A stretch of DNA of 14,857 nucleotides from JBEKDJ01 sp050014415. GTDB taxonomy: Bacteria > Desulfobacterota > BSN033 > UBA1163. This document shows positions 1 through 7,140 of this stretch, piece after piece (positions within the stretch are counted from its first letter, which is position 1; each line of letters begins with the position of its first letter). Location: the NCBI GenBank assembly GCA_050014415.1, contig JBEKDJ010000108.1:1-14857 (forward strand), given 5' to 3'. The position numbers were made by a program, and so were the translations under genes. Under the pieces are notes generated by a model. The model had not been told where the DNA came from. It did no database searches and saw only the letters and a list, made by a program, of their open reading frames with translations.

Positions 1-943
1 CCCAGGTTCCAATGATCTCTGCATCAAAGGCCATAAGCCGGGACAACATATATTCATTCTTCGCCAGCCCGTACCCGACCACAATGAGCTTACCGGTAAA
101 GGAGAGGAGTTCCAGCGCGAGGTCCTGTCCTGCCTTTGTTCCAGTCACCTCGAAAATCTTCCAGCCAAAGCCCGCCTCCAAACCATTCTTCTTGCAGATA
201 TCCCGAAATTCGTTCCGGATATCCTTCACCGCCTTGTCTTGGGAGCTGATCACAAAGTCTGCTCCGTATTTTAAGGCTCTTTGCAACTTTTGCGGATTTC
301 TTGCAATACCGATGATCGTCTTTGCACCCAAGGCTTTTATCGTCTGAGCCATATAAACACCGACTCCGCCTGTGACGCCAATGATAATGACATTGTCCCC
401 GGGCCGGAGGTCTGCCCTTTTGGATGCTTGATAAGGAGTGGTGGCCGCATCGGCAACAACCGCCAATTGCTCCAAAGGTATGCTCCCGCGATTTCTTACC
501 TCACAGAGATCAATAGATGGAACAGGGATGTAGTTTGAAAAACCCCCATAAACGCCCAGACTGTTTCCAGGCATCTTCTGGGCCAAGCAACGATTCCCCC
601 TGCCGGTTTTGCATAGGATACATTTTCGGCAGGGCATCACTGCAGGAACAATCACTTCCTTCCCTACCCATCTTTCATCCCCGGCCACAACTGTTCCGCT
701 GATCTCATGCCCGAGGGTTAAGGGTGGTTTCTGTACCGTCGGCACGCCATCATAAAAGTAACCCAGGTCCGTATGACAGACACCGCATCCCGCCACCTTA
801 ATGAGAACTTCTCCAGGTGCCAAGGTTGGGACTGGAATCGAGGTCTTCCCCAACTTACCAGGCTTCACCTCCCCAGTGTCCTTGTCTTTGATGGTCGGCT
901 GAACCATTTGCCAAGTCTCAATCTTTTCAGGTATCGCTGACAT
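1..943 (-). CDS. had: 6-hydroxycyclohex-1-ene-1-carbonyl-CoA dehydrogenase, C-terminus cut off by window edge
   Basis: Zinc-dependent medium-chain dehydrogenase, NAD-linked. In the benzoyl-CoA pathway it oxidises the 6-hydroxy group made by dienoyl-CoA hydratase to the 6-oxo compound that is then opened hydrolytically; it is called Had in Thauera and BamQ in Geobacter. The frame is open from ATG 943 to the left edge: 314 codons, against roughly 365-370 expected. I see catalytic zinc ligands C56 (in CGVCHTD) and H79 (GHE), four structural-zinc cysteines C105, C108, C111 and C119, and a nucleotide-binding GVTGGVG at 189-195. The N-terminus (IETWQM, then the long LGYFYDGVPTVQKPPLTLGHE stretch, here split by position 60-80) is what I remember as typical of Had rather than of general alcohol dehydrogenases. 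A strong GGGGGTG ribosome site precedes the ATG. It is downstream of the SDR gene, beyond a 367-bp gap. Family certain; exact substrate likely, from memory of the family. Confidence 0.85.
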   Translation of the reverse strand, partial: MSAIPEKIETWQMVQPTIKDKDTGEVKPGKLGKTSIPVPTLAPGEVLIKVAGCGVCHTDLGYFYDGVPTVQKPPLTLGHEISGTVVAGDERWVGKEVIVPAVMPCRKCILCKTGRGNRCLAQKMPGNSLGVYGGFSNYIPVPSIDLCEVRNRGSIPLEQLAVVADAATTPYQASKRADLRPGDNVIIIGVTGGVGVYMAQTIKALGAKTIIGIARNPQKLQRALKYGADFVISSQDKAVKDIRNEFRDICKKNGLEAGFGWKIFEVTGTKAGQDLALELLSFTGKLIVVGYGLAKNEYMLSRLMAFDAEIIGTW

Positions 944-960
944 TCTTTTCACCCCCTTTT

Positions 961-1033
961 TTGATTTGAGATTTTAGATTTCGGATTGCAGATTTTACTT
1001 TTTAAATTTTGAATTTTAAGTTTTGAATTTTAG
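961..1033. repeat. AT-rich degenerate short tandem repeat
   Basis: Loosely repeated GATTTTAGATT / TTTTGAATTTTA words fill this stretch just upstream of the had ribosome site. The units are decayed and of uneven length, so this is low-complexity sequence, not a clean tandem array. It lies in the 367-bp gap between the SDR stop and the had start. Confidence 0.5.
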
Positions 1034-1103
1034 GCGTAGATTCTTACATGTTTAAGCCTGAGCATTTTCTTCTATACATGGCGACATAAGTCTTATGTAG
1101 TTT

Positions 1104-1204
1104 GTCATTCCGGGCTTGATTAAGCCTGCCCCGTACTTGATACGGGGGAATCCAGTGTTTTCCCGCTGGAGTTTATCCCGTACTTGATACGGGGCGGGAA
1201 TGAC
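1104..1204. repeat. REP-like palindromic element, about 101 bp
   Basis: The ends are inverted: GTCATTCC at 1104-1111 and GGAATGAC at 1197-1204. Inside are two copies of a hairpin with a CTTGA loop: CCCCGTA/TACGGGG at 1129-1147 and CCCGTA/TACGGG at 1177-1193. There is also a CCAG/CTGG pair around the GTGTTTTCCCG centre. The layout resembles the dispersed intergenic palindromes common in proteobacterial genomes (GTCATTCC...GGAATGAC ends). No transposase is present, so any mobility would have to be supplied elsewhere. Confidence 0.75.
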
Positions 1205-1270
1205 GGACGTTGTTGCGATTAATGACGCTATGTATAACACTTGAGATTGGGTTGTGTTTTATTTTCATTC

Positions 1271-1295
1271 TTAACCTTAACCTCAACTTTAACCT
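1271..1295. repeat. TTAACC-like degenerate hexamer repeat
   Basis: Four imperfect copies of TTAACC / CTCAAC / TTTAACC run in tandem just downstream of the SDR stop codon. This is the third distinct low-complexity element in the same gap. No function can be read from it. Confidence 0.45.
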
Positions 1296-1310
1296 TGTGT
1301 TCTCAGTTTG

Positions 1311-2066
1311 TTAGGTCATTCCGAGTCCGCCATCCACACAGAAAAGTTGACCGGTAATATAGTTCGACTCGTCCGATGCTAAGAAGACAAAGGCCAGTGC
1401 TACCTCTTCTGGTTCCGCAAATCGACCCAGCAAAATCCTGCCCGTATAAATCCCCATCAGCTTTGGGTCTGCTTTAACCTTCTCAAACATCTCAGTACTT
1501 ACATATCCCGGCTGGACCACATTCACCGTAACCCCATAACCAGCCAATTCTCGTGCAGCCGACTTGGTTAAGGCAATGATCCCTCCTTTTGCTGAACTGT
1601 AGTTGATCTGTCCTTTCGTTCCCCACAACCCGGCCGAAGAAGTCACATTGATAATTTTCCCGTATTTCTTCTCCATCATATATTTTGATGCTGCCTGGAT
1701 ACATAAGAAAGGCCCTTTGAGATGAATATCAACCACCTCATTCCATTGCTCCTCCGTCATTTTGTAGAGCATATTTGGCTTCGATACGCCTGCATTGTTC
1801 ACCAGAATGTCAATCTTTCCGAAGTTATCAATCGCTGTTTGGATAATCCTTTCCGCATCGGCCTTAACTGCCACATTTCCTTTCACAGGGACTGCTTTCC
1901 TTCCTATTTTCTTTATCATTTCAACCACTTCTTGTGCTGGTTGATCTTTACTCGCATAGTTGACGACAACGTCGGCACCCTCCTTCGCATATGCAAGACA
2001 GATCGCCCTGCCAATCCCTCTTCCCCCGCCTGTAACAACAGCAGCCTTACCCTCCAATCTACCCAT
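1311..2066 (-). CDS. SDR-family 3-oxoacyl-ACP/3-hydroxyacyl-CoA dehydrogenase (FabG-like)
   Basis: Short-chain dehydrogenase/reductase of classical type, 251 residues, the usual length. The Rossmann glycine motif TGGGRGIG is at 12-19, NNAG at 90-93, the catalytic Ser143 in NVTSSAG, and Tyr156/Lys160 in YSSAK. FabG-like enzymes interconvert 3-oxo and 3-hydroxy acyl thioesters. In this acyl-CoA operon an oxidative role on a 3-hydroxyacyl-CoA is more likely than fatty-acid synthesis, but that is inference. I chose ATG 2066 rather than the TTG one codon upstream because the GGGAGGA site is then 8 nt away. Its start lies 57 bp downstream of the acetyltransferase stop on the same strand. Confidence 0.85.
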   Translation of the reverse strand: MGRLEGKAAVVTGGGRGIGRAICLAYAKEGADVVVNYASKDQPAQEVVEMIKKIGRKAVPVKGNVAVKADAERIIQTAIDNFGKIDILVNNAGVSKPNMLYKMTEEQWNEVVDIHLKGPFLCIQAASKYMMEKKYGKIINVTSSAGLWGTKGQINYSSAKGGIIALTKSAARELAGYGVTVNVVQPGYVSTEMFEKVKADPKLMGIYTGRILLGRFAEPEEVALAFVFLASDESNYITGQLFCVDGGLGMT

Positions 2067-2123
2067 CAACTCTTCCTCCCTTTATTCTTTGATAAAAATA
2101 AACGTGCTTTTAAGAAATGAGCC

Positions 2124-2603
2124 CTAGTCAATCTTCAGTTCCAGATTGATCATCTCACCTCCCCGCGTAAATCCCATGCCACGGAAAAATGTGAGGAGAT
2201 CCCAATCGTTCCAGTTGACCAGGGTGTAGACGATAGTGACACCGATTGCCTTGAGATTCTTGACAAATTCTTCACTCAATCTTCTTGCAATGCCTCGATG
2301 TTGGTAACTCGGATCGACCCCAATCGTGCTGATCCACCCAATCGTATCGGGAATACCAAACTCCCATCCACTTACCTCCCCCACAATTACACCGACCACT
2401 ATTCCCTCAATCTCAGCAACAAGGTAGGACAGAGGGTATCGGGAATTGGGGTGCTCAATCTTCTTCTTCCAATAATCTCGTCTCGGTTTTCCCAGAACCT
2501 TGCGATCGATTTCAATAATCGCCTCGAGATCCCCAGTGGTCAGAGGACGTATGTTCAATCCGGCGGGATAATCCCTTTCCACCTTTTCTTCTCCATCTCC
2601 CAT
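2124..2603 (-). CDS. GNAT-family N-acetyltransferase
   Basis: Single-domain GNAT of 159 residues. It carries the acetyl-CoA pyrophosphate-binding QHRGIA (101-106) after the beta-4 strand, and the C-terminal VNWNDWDLLTFFRGMGF segment (129-145), typical of motif B, where many GNATs place the catalytic or CoA-contacting aromatic residue. The acceptor substrate cannot be predicted. It begins 6 bp after the biotin-carrier stop, so the two are probably translationally coupled; no good ribosome site precedes ATG 2603, and a GTG at residue 8 with GGAGAAG in front is an alternative start. Position inside an acyl-CoA operon makes protein-lysine acylation of pathway enzymes a reasonable guess, comparable to acetyltransferase control of benzoate-CoA ligases in Rhodopseudomonas. 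Confidence 0.8.
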   Translation of the reverse strand: MGDGEEKVERDYPAGLNIRPLTTGDLEAIIEIDRKVLGKPRRDYWKKKIEHPNSRYPLSYLVAEIEGIVVGVIVGEVSGWEFGIPDTIGWISTIGVDPSYQHRGIARRLSEEFVKNLKAIGVTIVYTLVNWNDWDLLTFFRGMGFTRGGEMINLELKID

Positions 2604-2609
2604 TGGTTT

Positions 2610-2825
2610 CTATTCAATCACCGCAATAACCGCTTCAGCCTCGACCTCCTGGCCCGCATTCACACGAAGCTCCGTCACCGTTCCGCTAACTGGAGCTACG
2701 ATGGGCATCTCCATCTTCATAGCCTCCAAAACAGCCACCTCGTCGTCTTCCTTCACCTTATCTCCCACCTTCACCGTAACGGAAACAATCTTTCCTACCA
2801 TAGGCACTGTCACTGGCGTACTCAT
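2610..2825 (-). CDS. Stand-alone biotin carboxyl carrier protein
   Basis: A 71-residue protein that is almost entirely a biotinyl domain. The acceptor lysine is K37 in the EAMKMEM signature, flanked by the usual P-x-x-G turns (VPMVGKI at 7-13, APVSGTV further on). Such small carriers shuttle carboxyl groups in methylmalonyl- or glutaconyl-CoA decarboxylases and in acyl-CoA carboxylases; there they pair with a carboxyltransferase and with either a biotin carboxylase or a membrane Na+-pumping subunit. None of those partners is in the window. A GGAGGG site sits about 8 nt before ATG 2825, and the gene starts 24 bp after the acyl-CoA dehydrogenase stop. Family certain; the complex it serves is unknown, with glutaconyl-CoA decarboxylase attractive given the benzoyl-CoA context. 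Confidence 0.9.
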   Translation of the reverse strand: MSTPVTVPMVGKIVSVTVKVGDKVKEDDEVAVLEAMKMEMPIVAPVSGTVTELRVNAGQEVEAEAVIAVIE

Positions 2826-2849
2826 ATCATTCCCTCCTCATTGGTCTTT

Positions 2850-3995
2850 CTATTTTAGACCTAATGCATTCCTTGCAATGATCATTTTCTGGATGTTGGA
2901 AGTCCCCTCCACAATCTGATAGGATTTCGCATCTCGATAGAAGCGCTCCACTGGGTACTCTGTCGAAAAACCGTAGGATCCAAAGATCTTCACAGCCGTA
3001 TTGGCGGCTTTCACCGCTACTTCTGCAGCATAATACTTGGCACAAGAAACTTCTACGGTGCTCTTAATCCCTTGATCTCTATTAGAGGCAGCCCGGTAAA
3101 CTAACAGCCGTGCCGCTTCTTCCTCTACGTACATCTCAGCAATCTGCTCTTGAATCATCTGGTGATTCGCAATGGGTTGTCCAAACTGTTCCCGCTCGTT
3201 GGCATAGCGGACAGAATGCTCAAGACAGGCCCTCGCCACCCCGACGGCTCTTGCTGCGGAGGAAAGCCGGGTATTATCCAGCATGGACATACAGATCTTA
3301 AAACCATCTCCTTTCTTTCCTACCAAGCTGTCCTTGGGCAGCTTGACATCCTCGAAGACAATTTCTCCCGTTGGGGCACAGAAAAGGCCCAATTTTGACT
3401 CGATTGCCTTTTGGGTCACCCCTGGAGAATGCATATCGACCATAAAGGCCGACATCCCCTTGTACTTTGCTGCTCGATCGGTATAGGCATAGACGATCCC
3501 GAGATCCGCTACAGGCACTCCGGAGATCCACATCTTTGTCCCGTTCAATATAAATCCATCCTCCGTCTCTACTGCCATCGACTTCATGGAGGAAACATCA
3601 GAACCAGTGTTCGCCTCGGTGATCGCAAAACAGCCCAAGAGGTCGGCATTGATCAATTTGGGAATCCAACGCTCTCGTTGTTCTTCCGTCCCGAAATTTA
3701 GAAGAACAGACTGGATGGAATTCATTTGAAGATTGAAAGGAAGCCCCCAAGAAGGTGAGATCCTTGCGATCTCTTCGGTCATCACGGAGGCGGCAAGGTA
3801 CCCGCTTTCGGTTCCACCATATTTCTCAGGTGCGAGACACCCGAAGAAACCCTGTCTTGCCATATCTTTTACTATTTCTTTCCGAAAACGATGTTCCTTT
3901 TCATCCTCCTCCATAGTTGGGTGAATCTTCTTCTCTGCGAAATTCTTAGCCATTTCTTTCATCGCCACTTGCTCTTCGCTAAGCTTAAAATCCAT
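2850..3995 (-). CDS. Acyl-CoA dehydrogenase
   Basis: FAD-dependent acyl-CoA dehydrogenase, 381 residues, full length. It introduces an alpha,beta double bond into an acyl-CoA and passes electrons to electron-transfer flavoprotein. Visible landmarks are the flavin-binding CFAITEANTGSDVSS (122-136), the WIS at 156-158, the C-terminal domain segment EREQFGQPI (267-275) and the catalytic base E363 in IVEGTSNIQ. By eye the central part resembles glutaryl-CoA dehydrogenases (LLGCF-TE-N-GSD-SSM). However, the arginine that holds the distal carboxylate in that enzyme aligns with G84, so I do not call it that. Start ATG 3995 has a near-perfect AAGGAGG at 4003-4009; an upstream in-frame start at 4037 lies before the predicted transcription start. 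First gene of the operon. Confidence 0.93.
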   Translation of the reverse strand: MDFKLSEEQVAMKEMAKNFAEKKIHPTMEEDEKEHRFRKEIVKDMARQGFFGCLAPEKYGGTESGYLAASVMTEEIARISPSWGLPFNLQMNSIQSVLLNFGTEEQRERWIPKLINADLLGCFAITEANTGSDVSSMKSMAVETEDGFILNGTKMWISGVPVADLGIVYAYTDRAAKYKGMSAFMVDMHSPGVTQKAIESKLGLFCAPTGEIVFEDVKLPKDSLVGKKGDGFKICMSMLDNTRLSSAARAVGVARACLEHSVRYANEREQFGQPIANHQMIQEQIAEMYVEEEAARLLVYRAASNRDQGIKSTVEVSCAKYYAAEVAVKAANTAVKIFGSYGFSTEYPVERFYRDAKSYQIVEGTSNIQKMIIARNALGLK

Positions 3996-4027
3996 GCTAT
4001 CGCCTCCTTCTATTTCAGATTGTGCAA

Positions 4028-4056
4028 TTAATAACAAACTCCTTTCCTTTTGTCAA
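4028..4056 (-). promoter_or_regulatory. Sigma70-type promoter of the acyl-CoA operon
   Basis: On the minus strand TTGACA (4056-4051), a 17-nt spacer and TATTAA (4033-4028) sit about 33-60 bp upstream of the acyl-CoA dehydrogenase start. The -35 is perfect, the spacing ideal, and the -10 matches 4 of 6. The predicted transcript starts near 4021. The rest of the gap up to 4358 shows no gene I can support; it holds an inverted TTGATTG/CAATCAA pair at 4237-4243 and 4258-4264 with no obvious role. Confidence 0.6.
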
Positions 4057-4358
4057 GATAAATCAAAGCCCTCCTAACGGGTGCTTCCAGAAGGCAATGG
4101 AAACAAGAATAGCTTAAAATATTATTGGATTTCATATACTTATCACTTGATTTCAGATGATACTTCTTTGAGAAATCCAGCCCATCCGCTGCTCTGCCGA
4201 AAACCTCAAGAGATATCTGGAAGAGTCCAGAGAAATTTGATTGCATCGATTAGGCCCCAATCAAACTGATGTGAAATGTATTGAACGATCTATGTGATCA
4301 AGAGAGCGGGCAGTAGCTTTTCAGAGTTATTCTCAGAGACCTTGACAAAGGTGGATGA

Positions 4359-4817
4359 ATGGGCAATAAAAAAGGAATGAGAATTATGGGCTTAGATATA
4401 GGTTCACATACCGTTGGAATCGCGATTAGCGATGAGCTGGGGATAACAGCTCAGGGTCTCAAAACGATCAGGCGCAAGTCCATGGAAAAGGATTTAACGG
4501 AAATCAAGACCATCATCTCCGTATTTGAGATTGAGAAAATCGTGGCCGGTCTGCCTAAGAAGATGGATGGAACATTGGGGGAGGGAGCGCAGAAAGTTCT
4601 TCAATGGATCGAAGCTTTCAAGAAAAGGATTGATCTGCCCGTGATAACATGGGATGAACGTCTCACCACAGTTGAGGCCTCCAGGATCTTGTTGGAGGCG
4701 GATCTCTCCAGGAAGAAGAGAAAGAGGGTGATCGACAAGCTGGCTGCTGCCCTCATTCTTCAAGGATACCTTGATTACAGCAGGAAACGAAACGATGAAT
4801 CTCTTCTCCCGACGTAG
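4359..4817 (+). CDS. ruvX: Putative pre-16S rRNA nuclease / Holliday junction resolvase-like RuvX (YqgF)
   Basis: YqgF/RuvX family, 152 residues. The RNase H-like fold opens with MGLDIGSHTVGIAISD, whose first aspartate is a metal-binding residue, followed by ITAQGL and IRR. The VAGLPKKMDGTLG strand-turn, and WDERLTTVEA, are family hallmarks. YqgF trims the 5' end of 16S rRNA in E. coli and has also been proposed as a Holliday-junction resolvase. ATG 4359 has AAAGGTGG (4347-4354) at 4 nt spacing. Later ATGs at 4377 and 4386 would give ends closer to typical family members, and 4386 has AAGGA 9 nt upstream. Its end overlaps mltG, a common pairing in bacteria. Confidence 0.9.
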   Translation: MGNKKGMRIMGLDIGSHTVGIAISDELGITAQGLKTIRRKSMEKDLTEIKTIISVFEIEKIVAGLPKKMDGTLGEGAQKVLQWIEAFKKRIDLPVITWDERLTTVEASRILLEADLSRKKRKRVIDKLAAALILQGYLDYSRKRNDESLLPT

Positions 4818-5814
4818 CGCCCTCCTCGTCCTTGGCCTTTTCCTTCTCTTCTCCACTTTGTCATTTTATTGGTTTCTTTTCAGACCTCCTTCCCATGCTT
4901 CATTCATCAAGGTCATTTACATAAGAAAGGGAATGCCTCTCAAGAAGATCTCGGCCTTGCTCGAACAGGAAGGAATCATCAGAAATAGGCACTTCTTCAT
5001 CGCAATGGCCACTGTTCTGGGTAAAAAGGCTGGGATCAAAGCCGGAGAGTATGAATTCCATACACGGATGCTTCCATTGGAGGTATTGGGCATCCTCGCG
5101 AAGGGGCAGGTGAAGCTCCATCTGGTCACTATTGCGGAAGGCTATACCCTCAGCCAGATCGCCCAACTCTTGGAAGAGTCAGAAATCGTGGATAGAAATG
5201 CATTCCTCCAAAAGGCATCTTCTCCCGCTTTCATCTCTTCTCTTGGTCTCTCCCTCGAGCCAGGATCGACATTGGAGGGCTACCTCTTCCCCGAAACATA
5301 TCACTTATTCAAAGGGGTGGACCCTGAGGAAGTGATTCGGATAATGGTCCGTCAGTTCAAGAAGGTCTTTGATCCAGAGCTGGCGAGCAGGGTTTCTCAA
5401 ATGGGGATCTCACAACGAGAGGTTGTGACCTTAGCTTCCATCATCGAAAAGGAAACCCCTCTCTCCGAAGAGAAGCCTCTCATCTCAGCCGTTTTCCGCA
5501 ATCGTCTAAGAAAAAGGATGCCCCTCCAAAGCGATCCCACGGTGATCTATGGAATCAAGAATTTCAATGGAAATCTGACCAAGGAGGATTTGCTGAGGCC
5601 CACGCCCTATAATACCTATCTCGTGAATGGCCTTCCCCCTACCCCCATCTGTAACCCCGGAAAAGACTCCCTCCTTGCTGCCCTCTACCCAGCTCCTGTC
5701 CCCTACCTCTACTTCGTCTCCAAAAACAACGGGTCCCACTATTTCTCCTCTGACATCGAAGAACATAATCAGGCGGTGTGGAGATATCAAAAATCTCCCC
5801 CCCCAAAAAAGTAA
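4795..5814 (+). CDS. mltG: Endolytic murein transglycosylase MltG (YceG-like)
   Basis: Inner-membrane lytic transglycosylase that cuts nascent glycan strands and so limits their length. From ATG 4795 it has 339 residues: a short basic N-terminus, one membrane segment at about 8-30, a LysM-like region (GYTLSQIAQLL), then the YceG catalytic domain. The catalytic glutamate falls in ASIIEKET at E218. Later motifs LQSDPTVIYG, PTPYNTY and GLPPTPICNPG are as expected. The start at 4795 overlaps ruvX by 23 bp and has AGGAAA upstream; an in-frame TTG at 4771 is less likely. A C8 run followed by A6 (5797-5810) lies just before the stop, so the last few residues (KSPPPKK) depend on that homopolymer being read correctly. 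Confidence 0.93.
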   Translation: MNLFSRRSALLVLGLFLLFSTLSFYWFLFRPPSHASFIKVIYIRKGMPLKKISALLEQEGIIRNRHFFIAMATVLGKKAGIKAGEYEFHTRMLPLEVLGILAKGQVKLHLVTIAEGYTLSQIAQLLEESEIVDRNAFLQKASSPAFISSLGLSLEPGSTLEGYLFPETYHLFKGVDPEEVIRIMVRQFKKVFDPELASRVSQMGISQREVVTLASIIEKETPLSEEKPLISAVFRNRLRKRMPLQSDPTVIYGIKNFNGNLTKEDLLRPTPYNTYLVNGLPPTPICNPGKDSLLAALYPAPVPYLYFVSKNNGSHYFSSDIEEHNQAVWRYQKSPPPKK

Positions 5815-5828
5815 CAAGAAAGAATAGC

Positions 5829-5858
5829 TTGACAAGAAGATGATCTCCCATTTATCTT
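5829..5858 (+). promoter_or_regulatory. Possible promoter of the thiolase-DUF35 pair
   Basis: TTGACA at 5829-5834 is followed after 18 nt by TATCTT at 5853-5858, matching the -10 consensus at 4 of 6. It lies in the 131-bp gap between mltG and the thiolase gene, about 88 bp before its ATG. No terminator is evident after mltG, so read-through is also possible. Confidence 0.35.
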
Positions 5859-5945
5859 TTAATATTGTTTATCATTGCGATATTTCTTTCACTCTCCCTA
5901 TTCTCAAAGGGAAGCAGGTGAGGTGAAGGGGAAAAGGGGGTTTTG

Positions 5946-7130
5946 ATGAAAAAAGAGGTGGCAGTCATTGGTGTGGGCCAGAGTAGCTTCGTCAGAGGTT
6001 ACGAGGGGTCTATTCGGGAACTGGCCTTCGAGGCCTTCAGGGAAGCCATGAAAGATGCGGGGATTACCCAGAAAGAGGCTGATGCCTCCATTTTCTGTTC
6101 AGCCCCAGAATATGACAAACAACGCTCCCCTGCGGGCGTTCTCGCAGAATACCTGGGTCTGATTCCGCAGCCGACCTTTTACGTGGAGTCTGTTTGCTCT
6201 TCGAGTAGCACCGGTGTAAAAGTGGCGTATGGCATGATCAAGTCTGGCCTCCACGACGTGGTCGTTGTCCTCGGGTTCCAGAAGATGTCCGAGATCACGT
6301 CTGCTGAATCCCAGGAGAGAATGGGCCGGGGCGCTGACATCCAGTGGGAGGCCCCCTTCGGAACCATGATGCCTGCGTATTACGCCCTCTATGCACAGGC
6401 CTACATGGCGAAGCATGGTTTGACCCACGATGACATGATGAATGTTCGGCTCAAAGCATCTACCTATGGGACGATCAACGAGAGGGCTGTCTACAGGAAA
6501 CTGTTAAAGCCGGATGACTTTAAACAGGGCGATCCGGAAGCAAAAATGGCAGGCCCAGTCGCATGGCCGCTTCGGGTAGGTGACTGTTGTGCAAATGCGG
6601 ACGGAAGTTCTTGCATCATCCTGGCAAATGCCAAAAGGGCAAAGGTGCTTTCCAAGAAGCCCATCTGGATTCTAGGTATCGGAGCGGCGTCAGAGGCAGT
6701 CAACATGGCAGCGAGACCCGATTTTGCGAATGGGCTGAGCGTTGGCTTTGGAGCAGCCGCCCAGGCATACAAGATGGCTGGAATCACTCCGAAAGAAATC
6801 AAAGTGGCCGAAGTGCACGACTGCTTTACCATCGCGGAGATCATGGCATATGAGGGTCTTGGATTTGCGGCGACGGGCGAGGGTAAGCAGCTCATTCGCG
6901 AAAAGGCAACCTACAAAGAGGGAAGGATCCCCGTAAATGTCGATGGCGGGCTCCTTTCAAAAGGTCATCCCATTGGTGCGACGGGTGGGTCTCAGATCCG
7001 TACCATCGTTCTGCAGCTTCGCGGCGAGGCAGGCCCCATGCAGGTGGCCGGTGAGCCGGACATCGGCCTTGTACACAACATTGGCGGCGTTGGATTATAC
7101 GGAAACGTCACGATATTCGGGAGAGACTGA
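5946..7130 (+). CDS. SCP-x-type thiolase / acetyl-CoA acetyltransferase family protein
   Basis: Thiolase-fold enzyme of 394 residues, of the sterol-carrier-protein-x branch. The nucleophile is C84 in ESVCSSSSTG. H291 lies in VHDCF and H341 in SKGHPIGATGG. The C-terminal VHNIGGVG (376-383) replaces the cysteine of classical thiolases, as in SCP-x members generally. Such proteins cleave 3-oxoacyl-CoA with CoA, or catalyse related Claisen or aldol reactions when bound to a DUF35 partner, and that partner is the next gene. ATG 5946 has AAAAGGGGG 5 nt upstream; a TTG one codon earlier is not preferred. Known two-subunit relatives include BbsAB of anaerobic toluene degradation and the aldolases of steroid side-chain degradation. 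Substrate unknown. Confidence 0.88.
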   Translation: MKKEVAVIGVGQSSFVRGYEGSIRELAFEAFREAMKDAGITQKEADASIFCSAPEYDKQRSPAGVLAEYLGLIPQPTFYVESVCSSSSTGVKVAYGMIKSGLHDVVVVLGFQKMSEITSAESQERMGRGADIQWEAPFGTMMPAYYALYAQAYMAKHGLTHDDMMNVRLKASTYGTINERAVYRKLLKPDDFKQGDPEAKMAGPVAWPLRVGDCCANADGSSCIILANAKRAKVLSKKPIWILGIGAASEAVNMAARPDFANGLSVGFGAAAQAYKMAGITPKEIKVAEVHDCFTIAEIMAYEGLGFAATGEGKQLIREKATYKEGRIPVNVDGGLLSKGHPIGATGGSQIRTIVLQLRGEAGPMQVAGEPDIGLVHNIGGVGLYGNVTIFGRD

Positions 7131-7140
7131 GAAGAGATCA

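Noticed and set aside
2298..2858. 186-codon plus-strand open frame
   Set aside because: Antisense to the acetyltransferase and biotin-carrier genes, whose motifs are clear; its own translation is low-complexity and His/Ser-rich with no family resemblance.
2850..3995. Glutaryl-CoA dehydrogenase as a firm name
   Set aside because: The substrate arginine appears to be glycine in a by-eye alignment, so only the family name is supported.
5780..5800. Hairpin GGAGAT/ATCTCC at the end of mltG as a terminator
   Set aside because: Only 6 bp, inside the coding region, and followed by C and A runs rather than T.
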